NCBI GenBank assembly: GCA_900539155.1
Contig: UQBE01000007.1
Span: 1-60,338, forward strand
Origin: an uncultured Porphyromonas sp.
Lineage (GTDB): Bacteria; Bacteroidota; Bacteroidia; Bacteroidales; Porphyromonadaceae
Reading direction: 5' to 3'
Length of the DNA: 60,338 nt
The notes below the pieces were generated by a model. The model made no database searches, had not been told where the DNA came from, and was given only the letters and a program-made list of their open reading frames with translations. The position numbers and the translations under genes were made by a program. Below are positions 41,953-51,516 of this stretch, piece after piece; position 1 is the first letter of the stretch, and every line of letters starts with the position of its first letter.

Positions 41953-43872
41953 TTAGCGAAGTGTGCCCTTGTAGGCGACACCCTCTACGTATAGGATGAC
42001 GCTGCCCGTGTAGTCTACGCGGACCTTGTCACCAGCACGGTAGCTACCAGCGAGGATGAGCTGACCATCAGCGCTGTATAGTGCTAGCGTGGCATCGCTT
42101 ACGACGGTAAGACCCTCAGCGGTAAAGAGGACGGGAGCCGTCTCGCCGAGAATCTCCTGTGTGCTTGTGATAATCTTGCCAACGAGAGGTATCTCCTTGG
42201 TGACCTTCATCCCTTCAGCCTCGCCACCAGCGGTTAGGACGAGCTTAGCATTGATGGCTGCTACCTCCTTGGTTCCCTTGAGGGTAATTCTGAGGACACC
42301 TCCATTAGCGGGTAGGGCACTCTTGTCTACCTCGAAGAGGTCCTTGCCCTCTCCGACGACCTCTGCCTGGATACGCGTGGTGATGTGCTCACCCTCGACT
42401 ACGATAGGCTTCTCTGACTTATCGTCCTTATTGACCGTACCGAAGTCCAGCTGATCGACGTCTGTCGTGATGACTGGTTCGGGAATCTCCTCAGTGAAGA
42501 CCTTGACGTTGTCTAGTAGGACGGTTAGTGTCTTGCACTCTGACTTAATCTCTGGAGAATCGTCACCGATATACTCAAAGACGAAGTAGCTATCCTGACC
42601 ATCGGCCTCGATAGCCTCGGAGAGAAGATCGAACTTATAAGCCATCTCATCGGTTGGCTCCTTAGGCTCGATCGTCTTAAGGTCAGCAATGAGCTTACCA
42701 TCCTTGCTGAATCGCTTGACGATGAACTTCCCGCCCTTGGCAAATCCTACGCGGTAGTCAGCCGTCAGGCGTACTTTGTTGCCACTGCCTGCAATCTTGA
42801 CGAGAGGAGTGATGAGTGCTGAGTGGACCTTCTGGCCACTACCTGCTGCCTCGATGGACATAACTGGCTCGTCATTGTAAGGAGTCCTGGGCTCCCAGTT
42901 CACATCTCCCTCGAAAGCTACCTTGCTCCAGCCAGAGAGTAGGGGATCCTTTGTGAACGGCTCGTTGAGGCCATCCACAGGCTTAGCATTGGGGTCTAGA
43001 CCGTAGGGGTTAGCAGGATCTACACCTATACCCATAAGAGGAATGTCTAGGGCAAGGTCGCCAGAGGTGATGTGGAGTGTAGCCTCGCACTTGCCAGCAG
43101 CGGTAGGTGTAAACTCTAGATCGAGCGTGTGCTTGCCCGTATTCTCGGCATCCTCTGCATCCTTAGCAATCTTAAAGGCATCCTTGCCTTCTCCCGTTAT
43201 CTCTGTCTTTACAGCAGCGGTAAGGTTCGTTCCGACGAACTCTAGCTGGAACTTGGCGGTCTCCCCGATGTTGGCTCTGCGGAAGTCTACCGACTTAACG
43301 TCAGATACGAGCGTTGGCTTGCCCTGCTTTTGAGTGACCTTGAGGTTGTTGATGAAAACGCCCTTGCAGTTATTGGCATTGGCATTGTTCAAGGTCTCGA
43401 TGCGGAGTATCGTAGCACTCTGTCCTCCTGAGAAAGAGAAAGTGTGCGTCTCCCATCCCTCATCCTCACGATACTTGGTGGGTATATACTCCTGAGCGGA
43501 GGCATCGTTATCTACAATTGAGACCTTGAGGATACCTGACCCATCAGTGTTGATACCCTTGACCTCTAGTGTCACGTCAAAGGCACCTGCATTGCCCGAT
43601 AGGTCTAGCGTCTTAAGCTCGAAGTAGCCGACTGCTGAGTTAGAGGTGCTACCCACGAGAATAGCATGGTCTGCCTGGTAGATGTTTTTCATCTGGGTCG
43701 TGTTGTCATTGCCCTTCCAGCGACTAAGCATTGCGAAGCGAGGATTCTTCGTGTTGCTGCCCGAGGTAATCTCGTCAAAGGTCTCCTCGAGGATGACCTT
43801 CTGCGCTGTCGCTCCCAGAGGGAGGAGCAGGAGAGCTATCAGTGATAGCCAGTAGGTAGTAATTCTTTTCAT
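41953..43872 (-). CDS. Secreted multi-domain protein, probable T9SS cargo
   Basis: The 639 residues begin with a signal peptide (MKRITTYWLSLIALLLLPLG, cut after ATAQ). The first 165 mature residues look like a jelly-roll or choice-of-anchor domain. Two similar Ig-like segments lie at about 190-285 (VDFRRANIGETAKFQLEFVG) and 470-565 (LDFGTVNKDDKSEKPIVVEG), with a second jelly-roll-like region between. The last 75 residues resemble a T9SS type A sorting domain (ATLALYSADGQLILAGSYRA, ending VAYKGTLR). It is probably exported through Sec, then T9SS, and attached to the surface. No catalytic motif is seen. Confidence 0.78.
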   Translation of the reverse strand: MKRITTYWLSLIALLLLPLGATAQKVILEETFDEITSGSNTKNPRFAMLSRWKGNDNTTQMKNIYQADHAILVGSTSNSAVGYFELKTLDLSGNAGAFDVTLEVKGINTDGSGILKVSIVDNDASAQEYIPTKYREDEGWETHTFSFSGGQSATILRIETLNNANANNCKGVFINNLKVTQKQGKPTLVSDVKSVDFRRANIGETAKFQLEFVGTNLTAAVKTEITGEGKDAFKIAKDAEDAENTGKHTLDLEFTPTAAGKCEATLHITSGDLALDIPLMGIGVDPANPYGLDPNAKPVDGLNEPFTKDPLLSGWSKVAFEGDVNWEPRTPYNDEPVMSIEAAGSGQKVHSALITPLVKIAGSGNKVRLTADYRVGFAKGGKFIVKRFSKDGKLIADLKTIEPKEPTDEMAYKFDLLSEAIEADGQDSYFVFEYIGDDSPEIKSECKTLTVLLDNVKVFTEEIPEPVITTDVDQLDFGTVNKDDKSEKPIVVEGEHITTRIQAEVVGEGKDLFEVDKSALPANGGVLRITLKGTKEVAAINAKLVLTAGGEAEGMKVTKEIPLVGKIITSTQEILGETAPVLFTAEGLTVVSDATLALYSADGQLILAGSYRAGDKVRVDYTGSVILYVEGVAYKGTLR

Positions 43873-44192
43873 AGTAAATGTTACAGTTGTTATGTTAAGT
43901 CTATTGTGGTTTCTACAGCTTTAGGATTATGATGTCAGGAAGGTCCCAAAGAGACTATTCACTATAAATCGACCGCTAATATAGACATAATTTCTCAAAT
44001 AGAGGGTATTTGGACGGTTTTTCTCCAATTTAAGTCTGCATTAAGAGCAGCGCTCATCACCTCAGCAAGAGATGCATGCCTCGAGAGCCTGAGATAGGAG
44101 AGTCTCCATATATAAATAAAAGTGTCCCCTATATATAATATAGGGTGCCCTACATATAATAGGTGTAGGAGCAATAGTCCCCCTGGTAAAGC
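43873..44192. other. Intergenic stretch with AT-rich near-repeats, no gene
   Basis: No ORF is supported in these 320 bases. At about 44130-44165 two similar blocks follow one another (CCCTATATATAATATAGGG and CCCTACATATAATAGG); the first is self-complementary and could act as a terminator after the permease gene. No TAnnTTTG box was found for the gene at 43872. Confidence 0.4.
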
Positions 44193-45278
44193 CTAGCGAG
44201 GTGCTAGGCGGTAGAGGACAAACGAGATGGCGAGGTAGACGACATTCGGGAGCCATGCTGCGACCAGTGGAGACATCGTCCCAGTGACTGCAAAAGAGGA
44301 GGTCACCGTCATAAAGAGGATGTATATGAAGCTGAGCGAGAGACCCACAGCGAGCGAGAGACCCATTCCACCCTTTCGCTTGCGGGCCGAGAGCGACACT
44401 CCCATAAGTGTCAAGATAAAGGAGGCGGGTATAGTCGCGATGCGCTTGTGATACTCGATGGCGTATAGTTGTGTCGGCGCTCCGCGCATCTGTTGCTGCT
44501 GTATAGAGTTGTAGAGTTGCGGAGTGGTGAGCATCTCCACGTCGCCCTCGGTCACGAGAAACTCCCTAGGTGTGATTGGTATGACCGTGTCTAGCTGATT
44601 ACCCCTAAGGAGCGAGTCTTGTCTCTCTCCGAAGTAGGTGATGGTGTAGTCGTGTAGCTGCCAGTTATGGAGCGTGTCGTAGGTGATGCTGTTTGCCATC
44701 ACACGACTCTTTAGGTCCTTACCGTCGAAGCGATCCATCGAGAAGGTGTACCCGACCTTGCTCTCATCGTTGTAGTAGGACATGAACATAAAGGTCTCTG
44801 GTGCCACTTGCATCTGTATAGCATTGGCGTAGGTGATACGCTTGTCCTTGATATACTTATTCTGGAAGTCTATGCGCACCCTATTCCCCGGGGGGATGAC
44901 GAAGCTGCTGAGTGTGAAGGTAAGCAGTGCTATCACCGCAGCGCCAAGCATATAGGGCTTCAAGAGTCGCTTGAAACTCATGCCACAGCTGAGGATTGCT
45001 ATGATTTCGCTGTGCTCCGCAAGCCGAGAGGTGACATAGATGACGGCAATGAAGACAAAGAGCGGACTGAAGAGATTGGCATAGTAAGGGACAAAGTTAG
45101 CGTAGTAGTCCCAGATGATTGCACGGAGCGGTACCTCGGGCTGGAGAAGTTTGTCCAGCTTTTCGGTCACGTCAAAGGCTATCGCCACTGCCAAGATGAG
45201 GACAATGGAGAAAAAGTAGGTCGCCAGAAACTGGGTAAATATATACCTATCGACCGTCGAGATAAGCTTGCGTCGCAT
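44193..45278 (-). CDS. LptF/LptG-family permease
   Basis: Inner-membrane subunit of the ABC transporter that extracts lipopolysaccharide for transport to the outer membrane. The 361 residues have the family layout: DRYIFTQFLATYFFSIVLIL at the N-terminus, three membrane helices by residue about 120, a long periplasmic domain (130-270), and three helices at the end (MGVSLSARKRKGGMGLSLAV is the conserved cytosolic loop). I cannot decide between LptF and LptG. It is 125 bases after rny on the same strand. Confidence 0.88.
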   Translation of the reverse strand: MRRKLISTVDRYIFTQFLATYFFSIVLILAVAIAFDVTEKLDKLLQPEVPLRAIIWDYYANFVPYYANLFSPLFVFIAVIYVTSRLAEHSEIIAILSCGMSFKRLLKPYMLGAAVIALLTFTLSSFVIPPGNRVRIDFQNKYIKDKRITYANAIQMQVAPETFMFMSYYNDESKVGYTFSMDRFDGKDLKSRVMANSITYDTLHNWQLHDYTITYFGERQDSLLRGNQLDTVIPITPREFLVTEGDVEMLTTPQLYNSIQQQQMRGAPTQLYAIEYHKRIATIPASFILTLMGVSLSARKRKGGMGLSLAVGLSLSFIYILFMTVTSSFAVTGTMSPLVAAWLPNVVYLAISFVLYRLAPR

Positions 45279-45403
45279 CTCTGTCTCTCTCTATTCTTGC
45301 GCTTGGTCCTGGTGGCATCCCCTCCCCTAGGAGAGAAGTGCCCGCCTTGCAATGACCTTACCTAGCCCGCCTTACCACGCTCTGCGAAAGTATCTACGGT
45401 AGA

Positions 45404-47038
45404 CTACTTAGCGTAGCTCACGGCACGCGTCTCACGTATTACGGTAATCTTGACCTGCCCTGGGTAGGTCATCTCCGTCTGGATTCTGTGAGCGATGTCT
45501 GCCGAGAGGGTAGCTGTCGCCTCATCATCGATCTCGTCTGCCCCTACGATTACCCTTAGCTCGCGACCTGCTTGTATCGCATAGGTCTTGACCACACCAG
45601 GGTAGGAGAGTGGCAGCTGCTCCAGGTCCTTGAGACGCTTGATGTAAGCCTCGACAATCTCGTGTCGTGCTCCAGGTCTAGCTCCACTGATTGAGTCGCA
45701 GATTTGTACAATCGGTGCAATGAGAGACTCCATCTCGATTTCTTCGTGGTGGGCACCGACAGCATTGCATATGTCAGCCTTCTCCTTGTACTTCTCACAA
45801 ATCTTCATACCGAGGATGGCATGTGGTAGCTCAGGCTCCTCATCTGAGACCTTTCCTATGTCGTGAAGGAGACCAGCACGACGAGCTTTCTTCGCATTAA
45901 GCCCCAGCTCGGATGCCATCGTGGCACACAGATTGGCCGTCTCGCGGGCATGCTGTAGAAGGTTCTGCCCATAGGAGGAGCGATACTTCATCTTGCCCAC
46001 GAGACGCACCAGCTCAGGGTGCATACCGTGTATGCCGAGATCAATGATTGTCCGCTTACCCGTCTCGATAATCTCCTCCTCAATCTGCTTGCTGACACGG
46101 CCGACGACCTCCTCGATGCGTGCAGGGTGTATGCGGCCGTCCTGGACCAACTGGTGGAGGGCTAGACGAGCTATCTCACGGCGTACTGGGTCAAAGGCTG
46201 AGAGGACGATAGCTTCCGGTGTATCATCGACGATAATCTCCACGCCCGTTGCGGCCTCTAGAGCGCGTATATTACGACCCTCGCGACCGATGATGCGACC
46301 CTTTACCTCGTCGTTGTCTATGTGAAAGACCGAGACTGAGTTCTCCACCGAGGTCTCCGTAGCAACACGCTGTATGGTAGCGACAATGAGACGACGCGCC
46401 TCTTGCGAAGCGTTCATCTTCGCCTCCTCAATCACCTCAGCCGTGTAGGCAGCAGCCTGATCGCGCGCCTCCAGACGTAGCGACTCGATGAGCTGCTCTC
46501 GTGCCTGCGTAGCTGATAGTCCGCCTATCTCCTCCAGCTTAGCCTGCTGCGTACGGATCGCCTCGTCTAGCTCATCCTGCTTGCGGGCGACGGTCTGCTC
46601 CTGCTGAGCCATCTTCTTGCGCTGCGTCTCTAGTTCACTCGTCTCCTGCTCCAGCTGCTTGGTGCGTGCTGTGAGCGTCTGCTCGAGTTGCTGTAGTGTC
46701 GTCTCACGGCTCTGCACCTGAGCGGTACGGTCGGCGAGACGCTCCTCTAGCTCTCCCTTGAGCTGGAGTGCGTATTCCTTAGCTTCAATCAACTTCTGCT
46801 GCTTGAGTAGCTCGGCATCCTGCTTAGCCTTTTCGACGAGACTGTCAGCCTCGCGGAGTTCCTTCTTCTTTGTCTTGTGCGCCTCGAGGATAACCTTGTC
46901 GGCCGTCTGCTGAGCGTCTAGGAGGATGCGCTCAGCTCGCTGCTTGTATAGTCGCATCACCGCGAGCCATACAGCTCCTCCGCCTACCACGAGGGCTAGT
47001 AATATGAATAAAATCAGTAGGTATGTGCTAATCTGCAT
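45404..47038 (-). CDS. rny: Ribonuclease Y
   Basis: Membrane-anchored endoribonuclease that starts mRNA decay. The 544 residues have one N-terminal helix (about residues 5-28), a long coiled coil (about 30-200, dense in K, E and Q), a KH domain (KGRIIGREGRNIRALEAATG, about 233-290), and an HD domain with LLHDIGKVSDEEPELPHAIL and VGAHHEEIEM. The C-terminal ELRVIVGADEIDDEATATLS is typical of the family. A structured 168-base spacer separates it from zapA. Confidence 0.96.
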   Translation of the reverse strand: MQISTYLLILFILLALVVGGGAVWLAVMRLYKQRAERILLDAQQTADKVILEAHKTKKKELREADSLVEKAKQDAELLKQQKLIEAKEYALQLKGELEERLADRTAQVQSRETTLQQLEQTLTARTKQLEQETSELETQRKKMAQQEQTVARKQDELDEAIRTQQAKLEEIGGLSATQAREQLIESLRLEARDQAAAYTAEVIEEAKMNASQEARRLIVATIQRVATETSVENSVSVFHIDNDEVKGRIIGREGRNIRALEAATGVEIIVDDTPEAIVLSAFDPVRREIARLALHQLVQDGRIHPARIEEVVGRVSKQIEEEIIETGKRTIIDLGIHGMHPELVRLVGKMKYRSSYGQNLLQHARETANLCATMASELGLNAKKARRAGLLHDIGKVSDEEPELPHAILGMKICEKYKEKADICNAVGAHHEEIEMESLIAPIVQICDSISGARPGARHEIVEAYIKRLKDLEQLPLSYPGVVKTYAIQAGRELRVIVGADEIDDEATATLSADIAHRIQTEMTYPGQVKITVIRETRAVSYAK

Positions 47039-47044
47039 AGATCG

Positions 47045-47206
47045 TTTGTTACTTGTATTAAGTGTGTATATCTCTAATGTGTCTCGCTACCGTCACTACG
47101 GCTGATAGCAACACAGAGATGGGCACCCTGCTCTAAGGCACAGGCTCCAGATGTCCAAACAATCTAGCACGCCCCTCCGTCCTTCGCGGAACTGTAGGGG
47201 GGCCGG
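47045..47206 (-). ncRNA. Candidate structured RNA between zapA and rny (possibly 6S RNA)
   Basis: On the minus strand this spacer folds into several helices: GCCCC.../...GGGGC at 47171-47203, a CCTGT/GCAGG helix near 47127-47147, and a long hairpin at 47070-47120 with three stacked stems (ATCTCT/AGAGAT, GTGT/ACAC, GCTATC/GGTAGC) capped by CCGT-AGTG-ACGG. There is no ORF. In several bacteria 6S RNA is a neighbour of zapA, so 6S is one possibility. A leader of rny is another. The fold was drawn by eye. Confidence 0.4.
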
Positions 47207-47539
47207 TTATAGCCTACGCTCCAAGAGGTGGCTCACCTCAGCGACTCGCTCTAGCATCTCAGTCGTGTCGTGACTCTCCCTGAGCACCTCACACTGCACC
47301 GCTATGTCTACCGCAGCCATCAGCCAGTGCAGTTGCTCATCGCTCTCCGTAGGCTTCGGATAGGCTGCACGATACTTCTTGACAAGAGCCGATATCGTAT
47401 GCTGCGCACGACGATAGTAAGGCTCCTCGCTCCGAGGCACCTCAATCGGTAGAGCGACACCGTCCACGAGTAGGGTGATGCGCTGCATCGCATCTTGTGG
47501 AGTCTCGGTTGTCGTGCTATGTAGATTCTTCTGTGCCAT
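47207..47539 (-). CDS. zapA: Cell division protein ZapA
   Basis: Small FtsZ-ring-associated protein. The 110 residues show the ZapA pattern: a short strand-rich start (RITLLVDGVALPIEVPRSEE), EPYYRRAQHTISALVKKYRA, and a long C-terminal helix for dimerisation (VDIAVQCEVLRESHDTTEML). The position after a coiled-coil gene and before rny is common in Bacteroidetes. It lies 28 bases after the upstream gene. Confidence 0.88.
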   Translation of the reverse strand: MAQKNLHSTTTETPQDAMQRITLLVDGVALPIEVPRSEEPYYRRAQHTISALVKKYRAAYPKPTESDEQLHWLMAAVDIAVQCEVLRESHDTTEMLERVAEVSHLLERRL

Positions 47540-47567
47540 TCGTTACTGTGGAGAGATTGTCTCTGTG

Positions 47568-47867
47568 CTATTGTGGTAGCTCTAGGAGAGCTATGCTTTG
47601 GTCCAATTGCTTGATCATCTGGGTCAGTCGCGCCTTAGCGACACCCATATCTGTACCGCTGACGATTAGAGCGCGAGACATCAAGAGCTGCCTATTGCGG
47701 CTCTCCAGCATCTCCTGTTCGGCACTCATTGCTTCCAGTCGTGCCTTGAGGTCTGCTATCTCTAGGCGCTGCGTCTCCACATCTTGTCGCAGCTGGTCTC
47801 GCTGCTCGATGAGGCGCAGAGCGTTGTGATAGAGAGTCTCCATCAGTAGTTGCTCGTCGTGCGTCAT
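47568..47867 (-). CDS. Small coiled-coil protein, ZapB-like in position
   Basis: The 99 residues are almost wholly helical with heptads (IEQRDQLRQDVETQRLEIAD, LKARLEAMSAEQEMLESRNR) and end in a second helix (MIKQLDQSIALLELPQ). It is the first gene of the zapA-rny transcript. By context it may be a division-associated coiled coil, but sequence alone does not prove that. Confidence 0.7.
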   Translation of the reverse strand: MTHDEQLLMETLYHNALRLIEQRDQLRQDVETQRLEIADLKARLEAMSAEQEMLESRNRQLLMSRALIVSGTDMGVAKARLTQMIKQLDQSIALLELPQ

Positions 47868-47888
47868 TTCGTCACCATAGTATGGTTA

Positions 47889-47919
47889 CAAAGGTACAGA
47901 AAAAAGATTCATCCGAAAA
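47889..47919 (-). promoter_or_regulatory. Promoter of the coiled-coil-zapA-rny transcript
   Basis: On the minus strand TACCTTTG (47896-47889) is the -7 box. A T-rich TTTTTC at 47920-47915 lies about 19 bases upstream as a weak -33. The coiled-coil gene starts 22 bases past the -7 box. Confidence 0.55.
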
Positions 47920-48031
47920 ACGCCCCCCGCCCAAGGCTTACTATCAGCCCGCTGACGGGGAGGCTAGCCTGGCGACAAACCGCTCTCGGGGTGTGCTCCG
48001 GATGGCGTTGCGGAGTGCAAACGTGGGACAA

Positions 48032-48062
48032 TTTGTTTAGTCGGAAAAATGTTGTACCTTTG
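48032..48062 (+). promoter_or_regulatory. Promoter of tRNA-Pro
   Basis: TTTG at 48032-48035 and TACCTTTG at 48055-48062 are separated by exactly 19 bases, the best match in the window to the Bacteroidetes sigma consensus. It lies 12 bases before the tRNA. Confidence 0.8.
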
Positions 48063-48074
48063 TACTCCGAAACA

Positions 48075-48149
48075 CGGGATGTAGCTCAGTCCGGTTAGAG
48101 TGCGCGTCTGGGGGGCGTGAGGTCGCTGGTTCGAATCCAGTCATCCCGA
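48075..48149 (+). tRNA. tRNA-Pro(GGG)
   Basis: The cloverleaf is complete. Acceptor CGGGATG pairs with CATCCCG (C1-G72, usual for bacterial tRNA-Pro). The D arm has GCTC...GAGT, the anticodon stem CGCGT/GCGTG contains two G.U pairs, and the loop CTGGGGG gives anticodon GGG at 48110-48112 with G37. The T arm is CTGGTTCGAATCCAG. CCA is not encoded. A dedicated promoter and terminator flank it. Confidence 0.93.
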
Positions 48150-48171
48150 CTGATGGTCGTAAGACCTATCG

Positions 48172-48214
48172 CAAGAGTGGTGCCACGAGGGTGGTGCCAC
48201 TCTTGTTTTGTTTT
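48172..48214 (+). terminator. tRNA-Pro terminator
   Basis: CAAGAGTGGTGCCAC (48172-48186) pairs with GTGGTGCCACTCTTG (48191-48205) apart from a central 2-base mismatch, followed by TTTTGTTTT. The rest of 48215-48537 has no supported gene or promoter box; it holds one fragment (GAGGGGGCGTCC) like the 50-bp repeat at 5373. Confidence 0.8.
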
Positions 48215-48537
48215 AGAAGGTCGGGGAGCATCTGGCATTCAGTAGAGGCGCTCCCGTCTAGCGTCTCCACCCTCCACGAGAGCCTCTCGAACTCTGTCGC
48301 CGTTGTCGACTGCAAGAGGGGGCGTCCGACTTGAAAAATCCAAACTAGCCAGTGTATTTGCTTTTTAAAAAAAGAATGCTTAATTTCGCCTTCGAAGGGA
48401 GAAGTCATCGCTAACTCCTCGCGCGCTCGCTCGTGCCACGCAGATAGGTGACACCGTGAGAGGCGGAGGAGGGTAGATATGTCCTCAAGGCCCCCCTCCT
48501 AGGCTATGCACACACTATAAACAAATACACTAAGCTT

Positions 48538-51516
48538 ATGAAAAGAGTTTTACCTATTTTACTCTGTCTCTTGGCACTCGCCGTGCCGAGACTCTATGGT
48601 CAGGATCGCACCGTGATCTTCTCAGCCCAGCCGGCCGAGGGTGGATCCGTGGAGGCTTCTTACTTCGCTGGATCGTATGATGACCCTCCAGTCACCCTAA
48701 GATCTGGGGATAAGGTGAACAACCGTGAGTACGTCAACTTCAAAGCTATCCCCAACGAAGGCTATGAGGTCGAGAAGTGGGAGTTCAACGGCACGCCAGA
48801 CGCTAGCGCAGCTGGTAAGAAAGAGTGCTCCAAGACTATTGAGGCAGACATGACCGTCGTGGTCTACTTCAAGAAGACAGCTACGCAGTCAGCGACACAC
48901 ACCGTCACAGTCTCCGCTGAGCCTGCCAGTAAGAAGAACTATGTGGCGATAAAGGACTTTAACACCTATGATCCGATTGCTTCTGGCTCTGCAGTAGCAG
49001 ACGGAACTGCGATCAATATCTATGCTTACTGCGACAAGGATAAGTACAAGTTTGACTACTGGGAGGTGAACGGTGTACGAAGCGAAGAGTTTACCTCTGA
49101 CAAAATCAAAAACTACGTCGTCACAGAGGATGTGACCTTCAAGGCTCACTTCAAGGAGCTCGAGATGCTCCCAGTCACTTTCTCCGCAAATGGTCCTGGT
49201 ACCGTGACCGCAAAGAATACTTATATTGGAGCACTTAACACCGGAGATAAGGTACCCGAGGGCTTTTATGTGAGCTTCGTTGCAACGCCTGGTGAGAACG
49301 CTGAGATACAGGACTGGACAGTCAACGGCGTGAAGACCAAGGCTGGAAAGAAAAAATTCTCCTACAAGATGGATCCTACTAAGCCAAACACCGTCGTAGC
49401 TAACTTCGTATCGACCGCAACTACTCAGGAGTATGTCGTGACCTTTGTCGCTGATCCTATCGATGGTGGCACAGTAACGGCAGAGAATACGGTAACCTAT
49501 GCAACTGTTAAGTCAGGTGCATCTGTAGCAGAGAACTCGTATTTGAAGTTTAAGGCCGAGCCAAAGGAAGGATATGAGTTCGACAATTGGACTGTCAATG
49601 GGCTACCCGCTGATGGCTCTTTCATAGACCCCATGGAGCTCTCCCGCGAGATTACAGGAGAGACTAGTGTCGTAGCTCACTTCAAGTCTGCAGCTCCCGC
49701 AGAGGAGTACACGGTAACCTTTGCTGCTGAGCCTGAAGGTCAGGGTACGCTCACCGCTACGCACTACGACCGCGAGAACGATGAGGAGGTTCCCTTCGAG
49801 TCGGGCGAGAAGTTCTCTGGCGAGAGCATCTTTATCACCTTTACAGCTAAGCCTGGTGCTGACTACAAGGTCGAGAAGTGGCTTGTAAATGGTGAGGCGA
49901 TTGAGATGCCTAGCAACCCCAATGAGTATATCCACGAGCTTAAAGCAGATGTGGAGGTAAAGGTTGTCTTCACCGCAAAGCCCAATGAGGTGACGCTGAA
50001 GTACAGTGTTCCTACAGGCGATGGCGGTCAGATTGCAGTCGCAGTCACACCAAAGGATGGAGGTGATGCCGTCTCTGTCGAGAGTGGCGCAAAGGTAGCT
50101 CGTGGCTCGAGCGTTACTTTCACAGCCACGCCTAGTGAAGGCTATGAAGTAGAGAAGTGGCTCGTCAACGGCTCAGAGGACCGACAGGCTGGCCAGAATA
50201 CTACACTGACGATGACCCTCGAGGAGGACACGGATGTACAGCTTTACTTCAAGAAGGAAGCAGCGAAGTATGTCGTTAACTTCACAGCTGACCCCGTTAA
50301 GGGTGGTACGATTACGGCTTCTGGCTATGTAAATGGTCAGCTCAAGACCATCACTACTGGTGAGTCTGTACCCGAGAGTACTTATATCGACTTCGAGGTC
50401 ACGGCAAACGAGGGCTATAAGTTCGTAAAGTGGACTGTCAATGGTGTCGACGAAGAGCCAAACTTTGCTGAACCAAACAAGCGCTCTCAGGAGATTACTG
50501 CTAAGACAAACATCGTCGCTCACTTCAAGAGTGTCGACACGAAGATCACAATCACCTACTCCGCTGGTGAGCACGGTAAGTTCACCACGGTAAAGCTTCA
50601 GAAGGAAGGCCAGGATGATGTGGATGTCAAGTCAGGCGATAAGGTAGACAGAGGCTCATACATCGTCTTCAACGTGATGCCTGACAAGGGTTACATCGTA
50701 GACAAGTGGACCGTCAATGGTGAGGAGGTACATAGTAGAGAGGTGAACTCCTACGACTCATCCTTTGAGGAGACCAGCGAGGTCAAGGTAACCTTCAGAA
50801 AGCCCAAGCTGACGATTGCTGCAGCTGAGGGTGGTAAGGTCGTTGCTTTAGTAGACGGTAATGCAGTGTCTAACGACGCTGACGTAGCTCTGGGTGCCAA
50901 TGTCTCTATCGAGGCAACACCAGACGCTGGCTACGAGCTCACCGCTCTTACAGCAAACGATAAGGATATCCTTGCTGTCAAGTCCTTTGCCATGAAGGGA
51001 GACACGAAGGTGGTCGCTACCTTTACTAAGAAAGCTCAGCCCACAACCTACAAGGTAACCCTAAAGGACAATGAGCACGGTAAGATTACTATCAAGGAGA
51101 AGGTTGATCTCAACGCTGTTCCCGAGGGAACGAAGCTGACTGTCGTAGCTAAGGGTGCTAACGACCAGTGCGAGCTCACCAAGCTTACGGCAAATGGCGA
51201 GGATATCCTCAAGGATATGACCTTCACCGTCACAAAAGATACGGAGGTTGTGGCTGTCTTCGTCGACCACACAGGAGTGGACGCTGTAGCTACTATGACG
51301 CTCACTGTCTATCCTAACCCCGCACGCGAGGCTGCTTCCGTAACGGGTCTAGCACCTGAGGCAGATGTTGCTCTCTACACGCTGGATGGTCAGCTGGTTA
51401 CTCGCCTAGTCGCCGACCGCGCAGGTCGCCTACAGATAGACCTCACCGCACTGAGCGATGGTACCTATCTCGTAGTTACCGAGGGTGCTGCACAGCGACT
51501 CGTCGTCAAGCACTAA
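48538..51516 (+). CDS. Surface protein with ten InlB-type beta repeats and T9SS sorting domain
   Basis: The 992 residues begin with a signal peptide (MKRVLPILLCLLALAVPRLY, cut before Q22). About ten repeats of 75-90 residues fill 24-905. Each has a start like YVVTFxADPxxGGTV, a middle SGxxVxxxxYIxFxAxPxEG, the hallmark Y(E/K)VEKWxVNG, and an end like VVAHFKS. This is the Listeria-Bacteroides (InlB B-repeat) pattern. The last two repeats are divergent (ELTALTAND, ELTKLTANG). The final 75 residues are a clear T9SS type A sorting domain (TLTVYPNPAREAASVTGLAP, VALYTLDGQLVTRL, GTYLVVTEGAAQRLVVKH). It is probably a surface adhesin or stalk. No enzyme domain is present. Confidence 0.9.
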   Translation: MKRVLPILLCLLALAVPRLYGQDRTVIFSAQPAEGGSVEASYFAGSYDDPPVTLRSGDKVNNREYVNFKAIPNEGYEVEKWEFNGTPDASAAGKKECSKTIEADMTVVVYFKKTATQSATHTVTVSAEPASKKNYVAIKDFNTYDPIASGSAVADGTAINIYAYCDKDKYKFDYWEVNGVRSEEFTSDKIKNYVVTEDVTFKAHFKELEMLPVTFSANGPGTVTAKNTYIGALNTGDKVPEGFYVSFVATPGENAEIQDWTVNGVKTKAGKKKFSYKMDPTKPNTVVANFVSTATTQEYVVTFVADPIDGGTVTAENTVTYATVKSGASVAENSYLKFKAEPKEGYEFDNWTVNGLPADGSFIDPMELSREITGETSVVAHFKSAAPAEEYTVTFAAEPEGQGTLTATHYDRENDEEVPFESGEKFSGESIFITFTAKPGADYKVEKWLVNGEAIEMPSNPNEYIHELKADVEVKVVFTAKPNEVTLKYSVPTGDGGQIAVAVTPKDGGDAVSVESGAKVARGSSVTFTATPSEGYEVEKWLVNGSEDRQAGQNTTLTMTLEEDTDVQLYFKKEAAKYVVNFTADPVKGGTITASGYVNGQLKTITTGESVPESTYIDFEVTANEGYKFVKWTVNGVDEEPNFAEPNKRSQEITAKTNIVAHFKSVDTKITITYSAGEHGKFTTVKLQKEGQDDVDVKSGDKVDRGSYIVFNVMPDKGYIVDKWTVNGEEVHSREVNSYDSSFEETSEVKVTFRKPKLTIAAAEGGKVVALVDGNAVSNDADVALGANVSIEATPDAGYELTALTANDKDILAVKSFAMKGDTKVVATFTKKAQPTTYKVTLKDNEHGKITIKEKVDLNAVPEGTKLTVVAKGANDQCELTKLTANGEDILKDMTFTVTKDTEVVAVFVDHTGVDAVATMTLTVYPNPAREAASVTGLAPEADVALYTLDGQLVTRLVADRAGRLQIDLTALSDGTYLVVTEGAAQRLVVKH

